A stretch of 64,000 bases of DNA from Pedinophyceae sp. YPF-701 (Eukaryota > Chlorophyta > Pedinophyceae), in assembly GCA_916048055.1 (NCBI GenBank), contig CAJZHL010000003.1:2131763-2195762 (forward strand), given 5' to 3'. The notes under the pieces are model-generated. The model searched no databases. It worked only from the letters and a program-made list of their open reading frames with translations, and had not been told where the DNA came from. Below are positions 45,416-55,998 of the stretch, piece after piece (the stretch's first letter is position 1; the number at the start of each line of letters is the position of its first letter). A program made the translations under genes and the position numbers.

Positions 45416-46631
45416 CTACAGCGCGGCGCGCGGCGCGGTGAGTTCGCCGACGTAGCGGAACACGTGCGCCCAGATCCCGCGCGCCGGCTTCCTCCACGTG
45501 GGCGGCCACGTGCGCTGGACGGACTCCCGCTCGGCCACGTCCGCGGCGTACCGCGCCACGTTCGGCAGGTGCTTGAAGTCCGCCCCCATGTAGGCCATCG
45601 TCATGATGAACGGCGCGACCGCGGCGTCGACGAGACTGAACTCCCCGAGGACGAACCGTGTGCCGCGGAGGATCGTGCTGTCCCAGTAGCGCAGCTCCCG
45701 CGCGAGGTGCACGGTGTACCGGCGGATGACGTCCTTGCCAGCCTGGGTCGTGACGTCCACGCGCTTGAAGGGCGGCCGCCCGATGTGGGACCCGAACACC
45801 GGGAGGATCGCGTCCACCAGCGTGTTCGCCTCCTGCGCGCGCACGCTGCGAGCATGGCGTGAGCGGCGTGCTGCGGAGCCACGCGGGACGACCGAAGCGC
45901 ACACCCACAAAGTCCGGTGCATCGTGGTGCTGCATGCGCGATGCAGGCACTCCCGATGCACGTCGGCCGCTCCGCACCGCGCATGGGACGCGTCGAGAGC
46001 GCCGCGGTGCCGCGGCGCGACGCCCACAGCGCCCACGCACCTGGAGTCGTTGCAGCGCCAGGGCCCGCGCTGGCTTGTCGCCGCCCATGGTCGGGAGCAC
46101 GGGGGGGTGGTTCGGGTACGCCTCGTCGAGGTACAGCAGGAGGGCGGTGGAGTCGTGCACGACCCGCGTGCCGTCGGCGTCGATGAAGGTCGGTGACTGC
46201 CCCCTCGGGTTGACCGAGACCACATTTTGAGACTTCAGCTCCCCTGCAACGCGGTCAGAGACCAGGTCTTGCGATCGGAGCCCGAGGCGTCGTCGGTGCG
46301 GTCGCCGTCGAAGGAGGGGCGCGAGCGGTCACTTGCGCACCGTCCTTGAGCGACAGGACCCTCTCCGTGACGGGCAGGCCCTTCTCGTACAGCGCGATGA
46401 GGACGCGCCAGGCGAAGAACGATCCTGCGCTCCCCCGCGGCGGCCGCTTGAAGTCAGGTGCGGGCACGGCGTGCAGAGAGACGCGCTGCGCTGAGCGTGC
46501 AAGGCGGGGCCCGTCCACGCAGCGCGCAGGGCCGGCGGGGGCGAGATGGCGGGCAGCGCGGACCGAGAGCGTCGCGCTCACGCACCTGATATGTAGTAAA
46601 TCACCCTGTGTCCGGCCTCATCGCCAGCCAT
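45416..46631 (-). CDS. Glutathione S-transferase family protein
   Basis: Four exons (46631-46586, 46424-46341, 46243-46041, 45832-45416) give 249 residues; the start is the ATG in MAGDEAGHRVIYYIS. The N-terminal thioredoxin fold has FFAWRVLIALYEKGL and the glutathione-site region NPRGQSPTFID with the following HDSTALLLYLDE (Asp-Ser in place of the common Glu-Ser). The C-terminal helical domain includes GEFSLVDAAVAPFI, the family's N-capping/hydrophobic staple region. The catalytic Ser/Cys/Tyr usually found in the first strand-turn is not obvious: the segment reads YYISGSFFAW. Substrate class cannot be assigned. Likely detoxification or peroxide handling in the cytosol. Confidence 0.88.
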
Positions 46632-47165
46632 GGTGAGGTCGTTGCTGCTGGGTGTCTGGACAGGTGCGCGAGTGAATCGTGCGGCCGGGGTCGGCTCGCA
46701 GCTCGAGACAAGACGGTGCTGGCTCTCTGTCGGATCGGTGGCGCGAGAGTGACGCGCGGCTCCGAGCAACGCGCCGCAGTGAGCGCACGCGGGCGTCCGC
46801 TGCGGCCCCGAGCACGGTGCACACCCCTCGGTGGCCGCAGCCGCGCGCGCAGCACTCTTCGGCGCCACGTAGCGGATCCGATCAGGCGGACTCACGCGCC
46901 GCGCGACTGCGCCACGCAGGCACGCCCTACCGAGCGGGCCCCCGCCGTCGCACTGGCCGATTTCACCCACGCATGGGCGACACACAGCTGTCAGGGGCGA
47001 ACGCGGCTCAGCTGCGGCGGGCCCGCGGATGGCGGCTGCGCAGCGCCACCACTGGCCAGTTGCGCGGCGGCCACGGCTGTGGCAGCGTGATACGCCGGGT
47101 GTTGTGCGTGGCACTGGGAGGGAAACAGCGGGCGCGTCGTGGTGGCGCACCGTGCCACGGCGAGG
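46632..47165. promoter_or_regulatory. Divergent intergenic region
   Basis: 534 bp between the start codons of the GST gene (-) and the SAMHD1 gene (+), holding both promoters. No gene or clear motif is visible. Confidence 0.5.
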
Positions 47166-49913
47166 ATGTTCGGGAACGGGTACGACTCAGACAACAACAA
47201 CAACAACAACAACGTAGGGCTCAGCCTGGACGACGTGTGCCTGCAGCACCTCTCGCAAGCGCAGCAAATAGAGCCGAATGAGGTGGAGACCTTCCCGGGG
47301 GGGGAGTTCGGCGGGAAGTGGTTCAACGACGTCATACACGGACGCTTCTTCCTAGACCAAGTGGCCGTGGCCTTCATCGACACCCCGCAGGTCCGTGCCC
47401 ACGCTTCGGGAGCCGTTTCCCTGCCCGCCGGAGATTCGCCCAGCCAGCCCCTCCTGCGTGCGCGGCTGGGCGCCCAGCGGCGCGTCGCGGCCGATAACAC
47501 TCTCGGACTGGAATCCCGCGGCGCCCGAACCGCCGTCTTCGCGCGCGTGCCGAGCACGGGCACGTGCACTGTTGGCTCCTGCCCGCCATTTCCCCGCGCC
47601 CGCCACTTCCCGCCGTACGTTGCGCATCCCGATACGCGTACGAGGTTCTACTCGAACTCAGAACGCCGCAGAGGCGCAAGACCTCGCCCCGCCTCGCCCG
47701 TGCCGCACCGGAACGCCGCCCGCCACGCTCCCGCGCGTCCCCTGCAGTTCCAGCGGCTGCGCAAGCTCAAGCAGCTCGGGACCGCGAACCTCGTCTTCCC
47801 CACCGCCGAGCACTCCCGCTTCAGCCCCTCGATCGGCACGGGGTTCCTGGCCTGGCAGACGGTCAGTCGCCTCAACAGCTTCCACAAAACCACCATCGCG
47901 GACAAGTTCGACGTCACGGTGCGCGCCCGCGCCGCCCCAACAGCGCTCAATACGTCCGCCTGCGCGCCGGCGCCGCGCGCCCGGGGTGACACGGCGCCTC
48001 CCCGTGCCCTGCGCCGCAGGCGGTGACGCTGGCGGGGCTGTGCCACGACCTCGGCCACGGCCCGTTCAGCCACGTGTTCGACAACGAGTTCCTGCCTCGC
48101 GCGCTCCCGCAAGACGCGCTGGACGCCCTGCAGTGGTCCCACGAGCGGATGTCGGGCCTGCTCTTCGACCGCGCGTTCGACCTAGGTGCGCCCGCGGCCT
48201 CGCGCGCGCCTCCCGCGAGCGGAACGCTGTCCGCCGCGCAGCACGCACGATGCTGAGACCGCTGGAGAGGCCCGTTGCGTCGGTTCGCTGCGCTGCAGTC
48301 AAGGATGAGCTGTCGCCAAACGTCAGCGAGAGCCTCGTGGACGGCGACCAGCGGCGGATCGCGGACATGATCATGGCGAACCGCCCCGAGCCGGGCACGC
48401 AGAGCTTCTCCAAGGCCTGGCTGTACGACATCGTGGCGAACAAGCAAACCAGCATCGACGTCGACAAGCTCGACTACATCTCCCGGGACTCGTACTACAC
48501 AGGCACGCGCCCCAGCCGCCCCCTGCCGCCACACAGGGGGGGCCGGCGTCCTCGTCGCGCACACCGACCCGTCGCGCACGAGACCGAGGCGAGGTTGCTG
48601 CCCGCGCCCGCGCCCCGGTGCAGGTGTCAAGCACGACTACGACCACAAGCTCCTGCTGCAGCAGGCGCGCGTCGTCGAGGACGAGGACGGCCCCGAGATC
48701 TGTTTCCGGTACTCGGCCGCGCACTCCCTGCACGACCTCTTCATGACGCGGGCCAAGCTGCACCAGACGGTCTACACGCACCCCAAGGCCAAGGCGATGG
48801 AGTTCATGATCGTGGACGCGCTGCTCGCCGCCAACAAGGCCCTCGGCATCACGTGCGCGCCCCGCCCCGCCCCGCCCCGCCCCGCCCCGCCCCGCCCGTG
48901 CCTCCCGTTCCAGCGGTGCAGGTGTGTGAGCGTGCAGGGCTGGCCGCGTTGCTGCAGGGACCGCGTGCGGGACCCGGACGACTACCTCCACCTGAACGAC
49001 AGCATCCTGGAGGTGATCGAGAACCCGCTGTTCACGGCGCCGGGCGTCGACGACGACCCCCCGGACGCCGGCCTGCTCGAGGCACAGGACATCCTGCGGC
49101 GGCTGCGCGTGCGCGAGATATACAGCTTCGTGGGCGAGGAGCAGATCCCCGCCGCGATGAACGAGGCGCTCGGGAAGGTCACGGCGGAGGAGATCATGGG
49201 CCACGTGGACACTGCCTCCGCGGGGATCAAGCTCAAGGAGGTCATCGTGCAGAACCACAAGATCGACTTCGCGCTGCGGCACAAGAACCCGCTCGACAGC
49301 GTGTGGTACTACAAGACGTCGTACAGGCGCGTGCGCACCGCGCCGGCGCCTGCGTGTCGATGGCGCGTCATGTGCTGCCGGGCTCATGTGCGCGCGCGCT
49401 CGGCTGCTTGCAGGATGGACGCGCATGGGCGGAGGACGGCGGAGAGCAAGCGCTACCACATCCCCCCACGGCGCCTCTCGTCGATGTACGACCCCCCCGT
49501 GGTCGATCGGCGCGTGCGCGTGTTCTGCCGCTCCCGCGACCAGGTGCGGCATCCCCGCGCGCGCGCCCCGCTCCTCCCGCTCGCCACGTATCACTGCCGC
49601 CCCTGACGGCGACAGCCGCGCCGGTGACGCGTCCGGCGCCCACGCGCTGCTCCACCGCGCTGCCATGCGTCCGCAGCGGAAGGTCAACGCGCTGCGCGAG
49701 GGTCTGACGCGCTGGGCGTCGACGGTGCTCCGCGGGCACTACAGTCCGCGCGCGGACAACGGCGGCGCGCGCCCCAGCGACCGGACGGACATGGTGGAGC
49801 ACCGGACGCCCAAGGACCTGCGGAAGCGCAGGCTGAGCGCCCGGTCCAGCGGGGGGCCCTCGGACCACGAAACCGCGACGAAGCGGTCGCTGCGTGGAGC
49901 GCTCGCCGACTAG
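47166..49913 (+). CDS. SAMHD1: SAMHD1-type dNTP triphosphohydrolase (HD domain)
   Basis: Hydrolyses dNTPs to nucleosides and triphosphate in characterised relatives. Eight exons: 47166-47390, 47748-47918, 48020-48185, 48299-48502, 48624-48852, 48958-49326, 49414-49543 and 49677-49913, giving 444 residues. The gene starts directly before the HD domain and lacks the SAM domain of the animal protein; a short Asn run follows the ATG. The core is well kept: [34 protein letters not shown], the substrate-side SHE and [14 protein letters not shown]. However, the conserved RFxHSxG motif reads RFSPSIG, so the first metal-binding His is replaced by Pro. Introns 4 and 6 start with GC (48503, 49327); intron 6 is 87 bp and could also be read through. 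Confidence 0.93.
47193..47213 (+). repeat. (AAC)7 coding microsatellite
   Basis: Seven AAC codons in exon 1 of the SAMHD1-like gene encode seven Asn. Such a run is prone to length change. Confidence 0.9.
48860..48897 (+). repeat. (CCCCG)n microsatellite in intron
   Basis: About seven tandem CCCCG units lie inside SAMHD1 intron 5 (48853-48957). The opposite strand is G-rich and could form G-quadruplexes. Confidence 0.85.
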
Positions 49914-50538
49914 GACGCGGCGCGGGGCCGCTGGACTCGTGTGCGCGTGATGTGCAGTGCCGCTGTTACCACCGCAACGTCTCGTCGCTTTCTCGAGTGC
50001 GGACGCCGGCGCGCTAGTGCGCTCACCCCCGACGCCTGCGGCCGGGGCTCCGTTTCGCTCCGCTGGCAGCGGCGGCCCTCCGTCGCTGCTCCTTCGTCGT
50101 ATGGGGGATGTGTCAGCCCCGATGTCTGACGTGGCCGACAGGTGGCCGCAACAAGGCACGGCGCGGCCGCGCAGCCCCCGCAATCGTTGCAGCGTGGCCC
50201 GTTGTTGCAGCTCCAGTGATGTTGCTGGCCGCGAGGGGTCTTGGCGCCCAACAACGTGAATGATCTCCCTCCGCTCCACGAGTCGCGGCCGACCATCAGT
50301 GCGCCCGTTTGCGAGCGCCCTGAACGCGAAATAGAAAGCCCTACTAGTTCGTCGTTCCGAAAGTGCCAGACTGGACCGCGTATCGGCATCCCTCGGTTGC
50401 GCACGGGGCTAAAGCGTGGCCTCCCCTCCCTGCGATCCAACGACCGCGCCGTGCTCTCCGCACCCGCGACGGGCTCACGCACCCCGCTCGAGCGAGCACG
50501 CGGCTCGATCCTCTCGGAGCCGACGTCTCGCTGGCGTG
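49914..50538. other. Intergenic region upstream of CUL4
   Basis: 625 bp with no supported gene; 3' flank of SAMHD1 and promoter of CUL4. Confidence 0.5.
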
Positions 50539-53500
50539 ATGAGCGCGCAAATGAAGAAGAAGCTCGTGATCAAGCTGAATGGTGCGTGCGACGCGCCTAG
50601 GCACGCAACGCGGGCGCCCCCGGCCAGGCGCAGCGAGGAGGCTCTGGGCCACTGTCGTCCCTCCGAGCGCCGATGGTCCGCGAGCGGAATCCTCGCTGCT
50701 GGCGAGCATCGCCCGCCATGATGAGGACTCCTGCAGCTCGTGCGGGGCTCCCGGCCGATTCCCCCCGTCAGCGTGCCGTTTGCGCGGGCCTCTCTTGATC
50801 TATGCGACCATCCATACGTTTCGAATCGCGCCACACAGTGCATCCATCCCGACGGCCACGTACCGGATGCCTCAAGCAGTGGGTTGGTTTCCCGGGAGCG
50901 CCGGCGACGCACGGCCAGGCGCCCCATCCACTTGCGTCGCACCGGCGTCTCTGATGCCAGAGGTCGCATGCGGACGCGGTATCATCCGCACCTGGAGCGG
51001 CAGGGCCCCCGTTTCGGGGCCATTCCTACCACGGCAGATTCGCGCGCTCCAGGCGCACGCGCAGGGTCCCTCGCTCTCACCGCTCGCCTCGCGATGCCGT
51101 GCTGCTGTGCAGTCAAGCCAGCGCTTCCGCCGAACTTCGAGGAGCAGACTTGGCTGAAGCTCAGGGAGGCTGTGCAGGCTGTGTTCCGGTCCCTCCCGAC
51201 CCCCGCGTCGCTCGAGGAGCTCTACCGGGCCGTAGAGGATCTGGTCGTCCAGAAGTGGTCGCCGCAGCTCTACCAGCGACTCAAGGTGCGAGGCCGAACG
51301 CTGCCCACCTCTCCGCGTGTGCCTGCGGCACTTGCGCGGTCGCGGGGGCGTCGGACGCCGCCAGCACGCCGTCGCCGCGCGCTCCCTGGGCCTGCCGAAG
51401 CACGTGCCACACCCGCGCGGCACCGCGACCGTATGTGTGTGTTCGTTCGCGCAGGACGAGTGCGACGCGCATGTGGCAACGCAGCTGTCCGGGCTCGATG
51501 CCAAGGTCGGCGAGGACGCGACGGAGCTCATCCAGTCGATAGACGTGTGCTGGCAGTCCTTCTGCGCCCATCTCTCCCTCGTGCGGTGCGATCCAACACA
51601 CAAACCCGCACAACGACAAAAGCAACAGCAAAAGCAAACAACACACCCCCCCTTGCCACGGCGCCCACCGCCGCGACGCCCGCCTCGCTCCCCGCAGAGC
51701 CATCTTCCTCTCGCTCGATCGCGGCTGGGTGCTGGAGCACGGGGGCGAGAACGGCGCCCCGGGGGGCCTGTTTGAGATGGGCGTGGGGCTCTTCCGGCAG
51801 GGCGTGGACGCGCGGCCCGCGCTCAAGCAGGCGGTCCTGCAGCGCCTCCTCGGCATGATTGCCGCGGAGCGCGCGGGCGAGGCGGTCCCGCGGCCGCTCC
51901 TGCGGTCCCTGCTGGGCATGCTGTCACAGCTGGGGTTGTACGCGGTTGAGTTCCAGCCGCGGCTGCTGGAGGAGACGCGCGTGCACTACACCGCGGCGGC
52001 GCAGCGGAGCATTGACGAGGAGGGCGCGGCCGGGTACTTGGCCACGTGCGAGCGGTGGCTGCGGGAGGAGGGTGACAGGGTGGCCAGCTACCTGGACGCG
52101 GCGAGCATGCGACCGCTGACGCGCACGCTCGACGAGGTGCTGCTGCAGGCGCACGTCGAGCGCATCGTCGGCGGCCTGGCGACCATGATGGGTGCGTGCC
52201 CCCCCGGAACGCGCCTCCTACGGTGCGCTGTGCGTGCTGCGCTGTTGCTCACGTGTCCCGCGAACGCACTGCCGCCTGGCCGCAGACAACGAGAAGAACG
52301 AGGACGTCGCGCGCGCATACACGCTCCTCGGGCGCGTGAGCGCGCACGACGCGCTGCGCACGGCGTGGACGGCGTACATCACGGCTGCCACCTCGGCCAT
52401 CGTGTCCGACGCGTCCCGCGACGCCGAGATGGTCCAGCGCCTCCTGGACCTCCGCAAGCGCCTGAGCGGCACGGTGGCGGCCGCGCTCGGCGGCGACGAG
52501 TCCTTCGTGCGCGCGACCCGCGCGGCGATGGAGGCGGCCATCAACCGGCGGCAGAACCGCCCCGCGGAGATGGTCGCGAAGTACCTCGACGGGCTCCTGC
52601 GCAGCGGCGCGAAGGGCGCGGGCTCCGAGGAGCGCGTCGAGGAGGAGCTGCACGGCGCGCTGGCCCTGTTCCGGCTCATCCAGGGCAAGGACGTCTTTGA
52701 GGCGTTCTACAAGCGGGACCTGGCGCGGCGGCTGCTGCTGGGGCGGTCGGCGTCGCAGGACGCGGAGCTGCGGATGCTGGGGCTGCTGCGGGAGGAGTGC
52801 GGGGCGCAGTTCACGTCGAAGCTCGAGGGGATGTTCAAGGACATTGAGGTGTCGCGCGACCTGATGGCGGCGGTGCGCGGGGCGCCGGAGTTCCAGGGCG
52901 CGGCGCCGAGCGGGCTGGACATGTCGGTGTCGGTGCTCACGTCGGGGTTCTGGCCGTCGTACCCCGTCGTGGACGCGGTGCTGCCCGGCGCGCTGCAGCA
53001 GGGGCAGGAGGCCTTCCGGCAGGTGTACCTGGCGAAGCACAACGGGCGGAACCTGACGTGGCACAACACGCTCGGGTCGTGCATCATCAAGGCCAAGTTC
53101 CCCAAGGCGGGCACGAAGGAGCTGCAGGTGTCGCTCATGCAGTGCACCGTGCTGATGCTGTTCAACGACGCCGACGAGCTGTCGTACGGGCAGATCAAGG
53201 CCGGGACGGGGATCGAGGAGAAGGAGCTCAAGCGGACGCTGCAGTCGCTCGCGTGCGGGCAGGTCCGCGTCCTGAGCAAGGAGCCCAAGGGCAAGGACGT
53301 GGGCGACGCCGACGTGTTCCGGTACAACGAGAAGTTCGAACACAAGATGTTCCGCATCAAGATCAACTCGATCCAGGCCAAGGAGACGCCCGAAGAGAAC
53401 CAAAAGACCAACGAACAGGTCCTCGCGGACCGCGTGTACGCCATCGACGCCGCCATCGTGCGCGTCATGAAGGTGCGCCGAACGCACAGCCCCCGCCCCC

Positions 53501-53750
53501 GCGCACAGCACGACGATCCTCGCGCAGCCCTCGGCCGCGCCGTGCTCACGCGCCCCCCGCTCGCTGCCCCCCTCCGCCCCCGCAGGCCCGCAAGCAGCTC
53601 AGCCACAAGCTGCTCATCGGGGAGCTGCTGCAGCAGCTGCGGTTCCACGTGCAGCCGAGCGACCTCAAGCGACGCATCGAGAGCCTCATCGAGCGCGAGT
53701 ACCTCGAGCGCGCCGAGGGGGAGACCAACATGTACCTGTACCGCGCGTAG
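50539..53750 (+). CDS. CUL4: Cullin-4, scaffold of CRL4 ubiquitin ligase
   Basis: CUL4 binds DDB1 at its N-terminus and RBX1 at its C-terminus to build CRL4 ubiquitin ligases in nucleus and cytosol. Six exons: 50539-50581, 51113-51285, 51455-51585, 51698-52191, 52286-53472 and 53586-53750, 730 residues. The tiny first exon encodes a MKKKLVIKLN leader like that of plant CUL4, joined to KPALPPNFEEQTWLKL. The cullin homology core is present (HGKDVFEAFYK-type block as QGKDVFEAFYKRDLARRLLL, TSKLEGMFKDIEVSRD, GIEEKELKRTLQSLACG). The neddylation region reads IDAAIVRVMK, with the modified Lys being the last codon of exon 5, followed by ARKQLSHKLL and IESLIEREYLER. Subtype 4 rather than 1 or 3 rests on the N-terminal and neddylation segments. 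Confidence 0.97.
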
Positions 53751-54466
53751 GGGGGGTGTTGCTGGGGGTGTGAGGCACCTGTGGAGTCTTCCGGCCGGAA
53801 GGGAGCGCCCTGGCCCTGCCGCGTCGAAGTGTCGAGGTCGTGGAGTGTGCGGGGCGTCGGGGGTCGTCGTCTCGGCCGTTCTGTGTGCCAGAGCATGATG
53901 CTGTCGTTGGTCGGTCGATGATGTTCGGCGCGGTGCAGCGCTGCAAGGCATCACGCGGCGCTTTCGGCTCGCACCTTCTTCGCGGGCGTCGCCGAGGGCG
54001 AGCTTGTCCGCGGGGGGGTGGGACGCTGCCAGCTCAGTGGGAGGTCTCAGCCCGCTCCGAAGCGGGCTCGAGGCCAGGCAGGGCTGGATGTTGTCGACTG
54101 TGCAGTCATGTATGAGCTGCTGGCCTGAATATATCTGAGAAGGTGCACTGACGGAGGATTGGCGGCGGGAGGCAACCTGCTCCCAGGTAGGCTTCGGCTG
54201 CAGCCCTGTCGTCTACTTCCGAGCGATTTCTGCAATCCCATGTCTGCACCAAGCTATTGTGATGCCATCGCGTGGTCGTTCGCATCCTGAATATCGGTGA
54301 ACGACGCGCATTGCGCCAAGTCGCTGACCGGCGGGTCGCCAGCGAATGTGACCCTGGGTGCGCCGTCAGTGCGCCACTGCCCACGCCTACCTGCTGGCTC
54401 GCAACATCGCGTACACTGTCGCCGGTTGAGCCGTGCAGGTCCTGGCGGGCGGTCGGGTACCCAGCG
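53751..54466. other. Intergenic region
   Basis: About 715 bp, less GC-rich than its surroundings after 54100, with no supported gene. Promoter of the methyltransferase-like gene presumably lies here. Confidence 0.45.
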
Positions 54467-55204
54467 ATGCCGCTGCTGCTGGTGTTGCCAGTGGTGGGCC
54501 TGGCCGCAGCTGCGGTGTGGCGGAGGCGGCAGCGGAACGACATCTCTTCGACCACTTACTGGTTTGAGGGCGTCGAATACGACTTGTCGAGTGCCAGCAC
54601 GAACACCATCGACGACGATCCGGACCTGTTCACCTCACCTCCCGCCATGGCATGCCGGGCGCCCGACGGCCCCTCGGCGCTCCCGTACTCCAACATCGTC
54701 GACAACACAGAGGGCATCGGCGCCTTCCACGACATCGACTTCCCGCCCGGCTGCCGCCTCGTCGCCGACTTCGGCGGCGGGTCCTCGGACAGCGCGCGGC
54801 GCTACATGGAGCGCAGGTACCCCGGCCTGCGCCTGCTCGTCCTGGACCCCTTCAACCGGCCACGGCAGCACAACGAGGCGGCGCAGGAGGCGATCGTCGC
54901 GGCGGGCGGCGTTGACTGCGCGACGTGCATGTCCGTGTTGAACGTGGTGCCCTACCGCAGGGAGCGCCTCCGGCTGCTGCGCGTGATGCGGTCCGCGATG
55001 CGACCGGGCGCGCTGGCGTACTTCAAGGTGTGGGCGGGGGCGTGGCCGGTGCGGGGCACGGGCGTGGCCACCACGGACCGCGAGCGCAAGGCGTACCAGG
55101 CCAACCGGTGGGCGAGCGGGTTCCTGGACGAGGTCCGGGGGGTGTTCGAGGAGGCGTACGCGGACAACAACCTCAACCTCATCGTCGCCCGCAAGGCGCT
55201 CTGA
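54467..55204 (+). CDS. Membrane-anchored class I methyltransferase-like protein, single exon
   Basis: A single-exon gene of 245 residues from ATG 54467. An N-terminal hydrophobic helix (LLLVLPVVGLAAAAVW) followed by RRRQR suggests a signal anchor. After a Ser/Asp-rich linker comes a Rossmann-type SAM-binding core: motif I VADFGGGSSDS, the acidic end of strand 2 in LLVLDPFNRP, and a later DCATCMSVLNVVPYRRERL block with the RPGALAYFKVW strand. Target is unknown. The lack of introns is unusual for this window and could indicate a recent gain by transfer or retroposition, but base composition and codon use look like the neighbours. An alternative is that it is a methyltransferase-fold protein without activity. 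Confidence 0.65.
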   Translation: MPLLLVLPVVGLAAAAVWRRRQRNDISSTTYWFEGVEYDLSSASTNTIDDDPDLFTSPPAMACRAPDGPSALPYSNIVDNTEGIGAFHDIDFPPGCRLVADFGGGSSDSARRYMERRYPGLRLLVLDPFNRPRQHNEAAQEAIVAAGGVDCATCMSVLNVVPYRRERLRLLRVMRSAMRPGALAYFKVWAGAWPVRGTGVATTDRERKAYQANRWASGFLDEVRGVFEEAYADNNLNLIVARKAL

Positions 55205-55998
55205 CCGCCGAGCTCGCCCGCGCGGCGCCAACCGAGGCCCAGCGGCGAGCATTCTGGCGGCGGCACCGGCGCGGCGCCGGCGACGCGAGGACTGGCCGTG
55301 CCGCGTGCGCCGCCGCAGCGAACGGAGCGCCGCGCTGCGCACTCGAGCAACGTATATTTGTGATTCGGCATGCTTTGTGATTCAATCCATGAAATGATCC
55401 ACCAGTGTGCCGCGCCCGAACCGCGTCACGCGGGCTGCAGGCACCCACTGCGTGTCGTACCTGCCCGCGTCGCAACGGAGGCCCCTGATCATGGTGCCGC
55501 GGCTGCGGCGTCGGTCCAAGCTCGCTCCCCGCGTGCCCTCGGGAGATCGGTGTCCGTCGCGACGTCCGAGCAGGTCGCGGTTGCTCGACGAAGCCAGCGA
55601 AATGGTGAGCAAGGTGGATCCAACGCGCTCGCTGCACGGAGCACTCGCTCCGGGGGCCTGGCGCGCTGGACAGTCGCGAGAGGTCACAGGGCCCACGGGG
55701 GGTCGCGTCCCGCTCGTCTATGCCCACGGGTGTCGTTGCCCTCACACCCACCTGCTCTCCAAAGTTATCGAGACAATTTCACGCGACTAAAACCCCAAAA
55801 TCTTCATCACATCTCGGCGGCGAGCGAAGTCAACCATCACCAGCAGCTACTCCGCGGAAGCGCCCCTGCCTGCGCGTTTCTGGTACTCTTCTCGTGCTCA
55901 GATCATGAACTGTTAGCCAACGACCTCGAGATAGCGCTGGCGGCATCGCAGCAGGCGTTCGCAGCCGGCACCGCGTGGGGGGAAGCGCAGGCTTGGCC
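55205..55998. other. Intergenic region, possibly with the signal-peptide exon of the channel gene
   Basis: About 790 bp. The ligand-gated channel downstream starts without a signal peptide, and an acceptor-like GCGCAG lies at 55985-55990, so an upstream exon may be hidden here. I could not pick it out. Confidence 0.4.
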
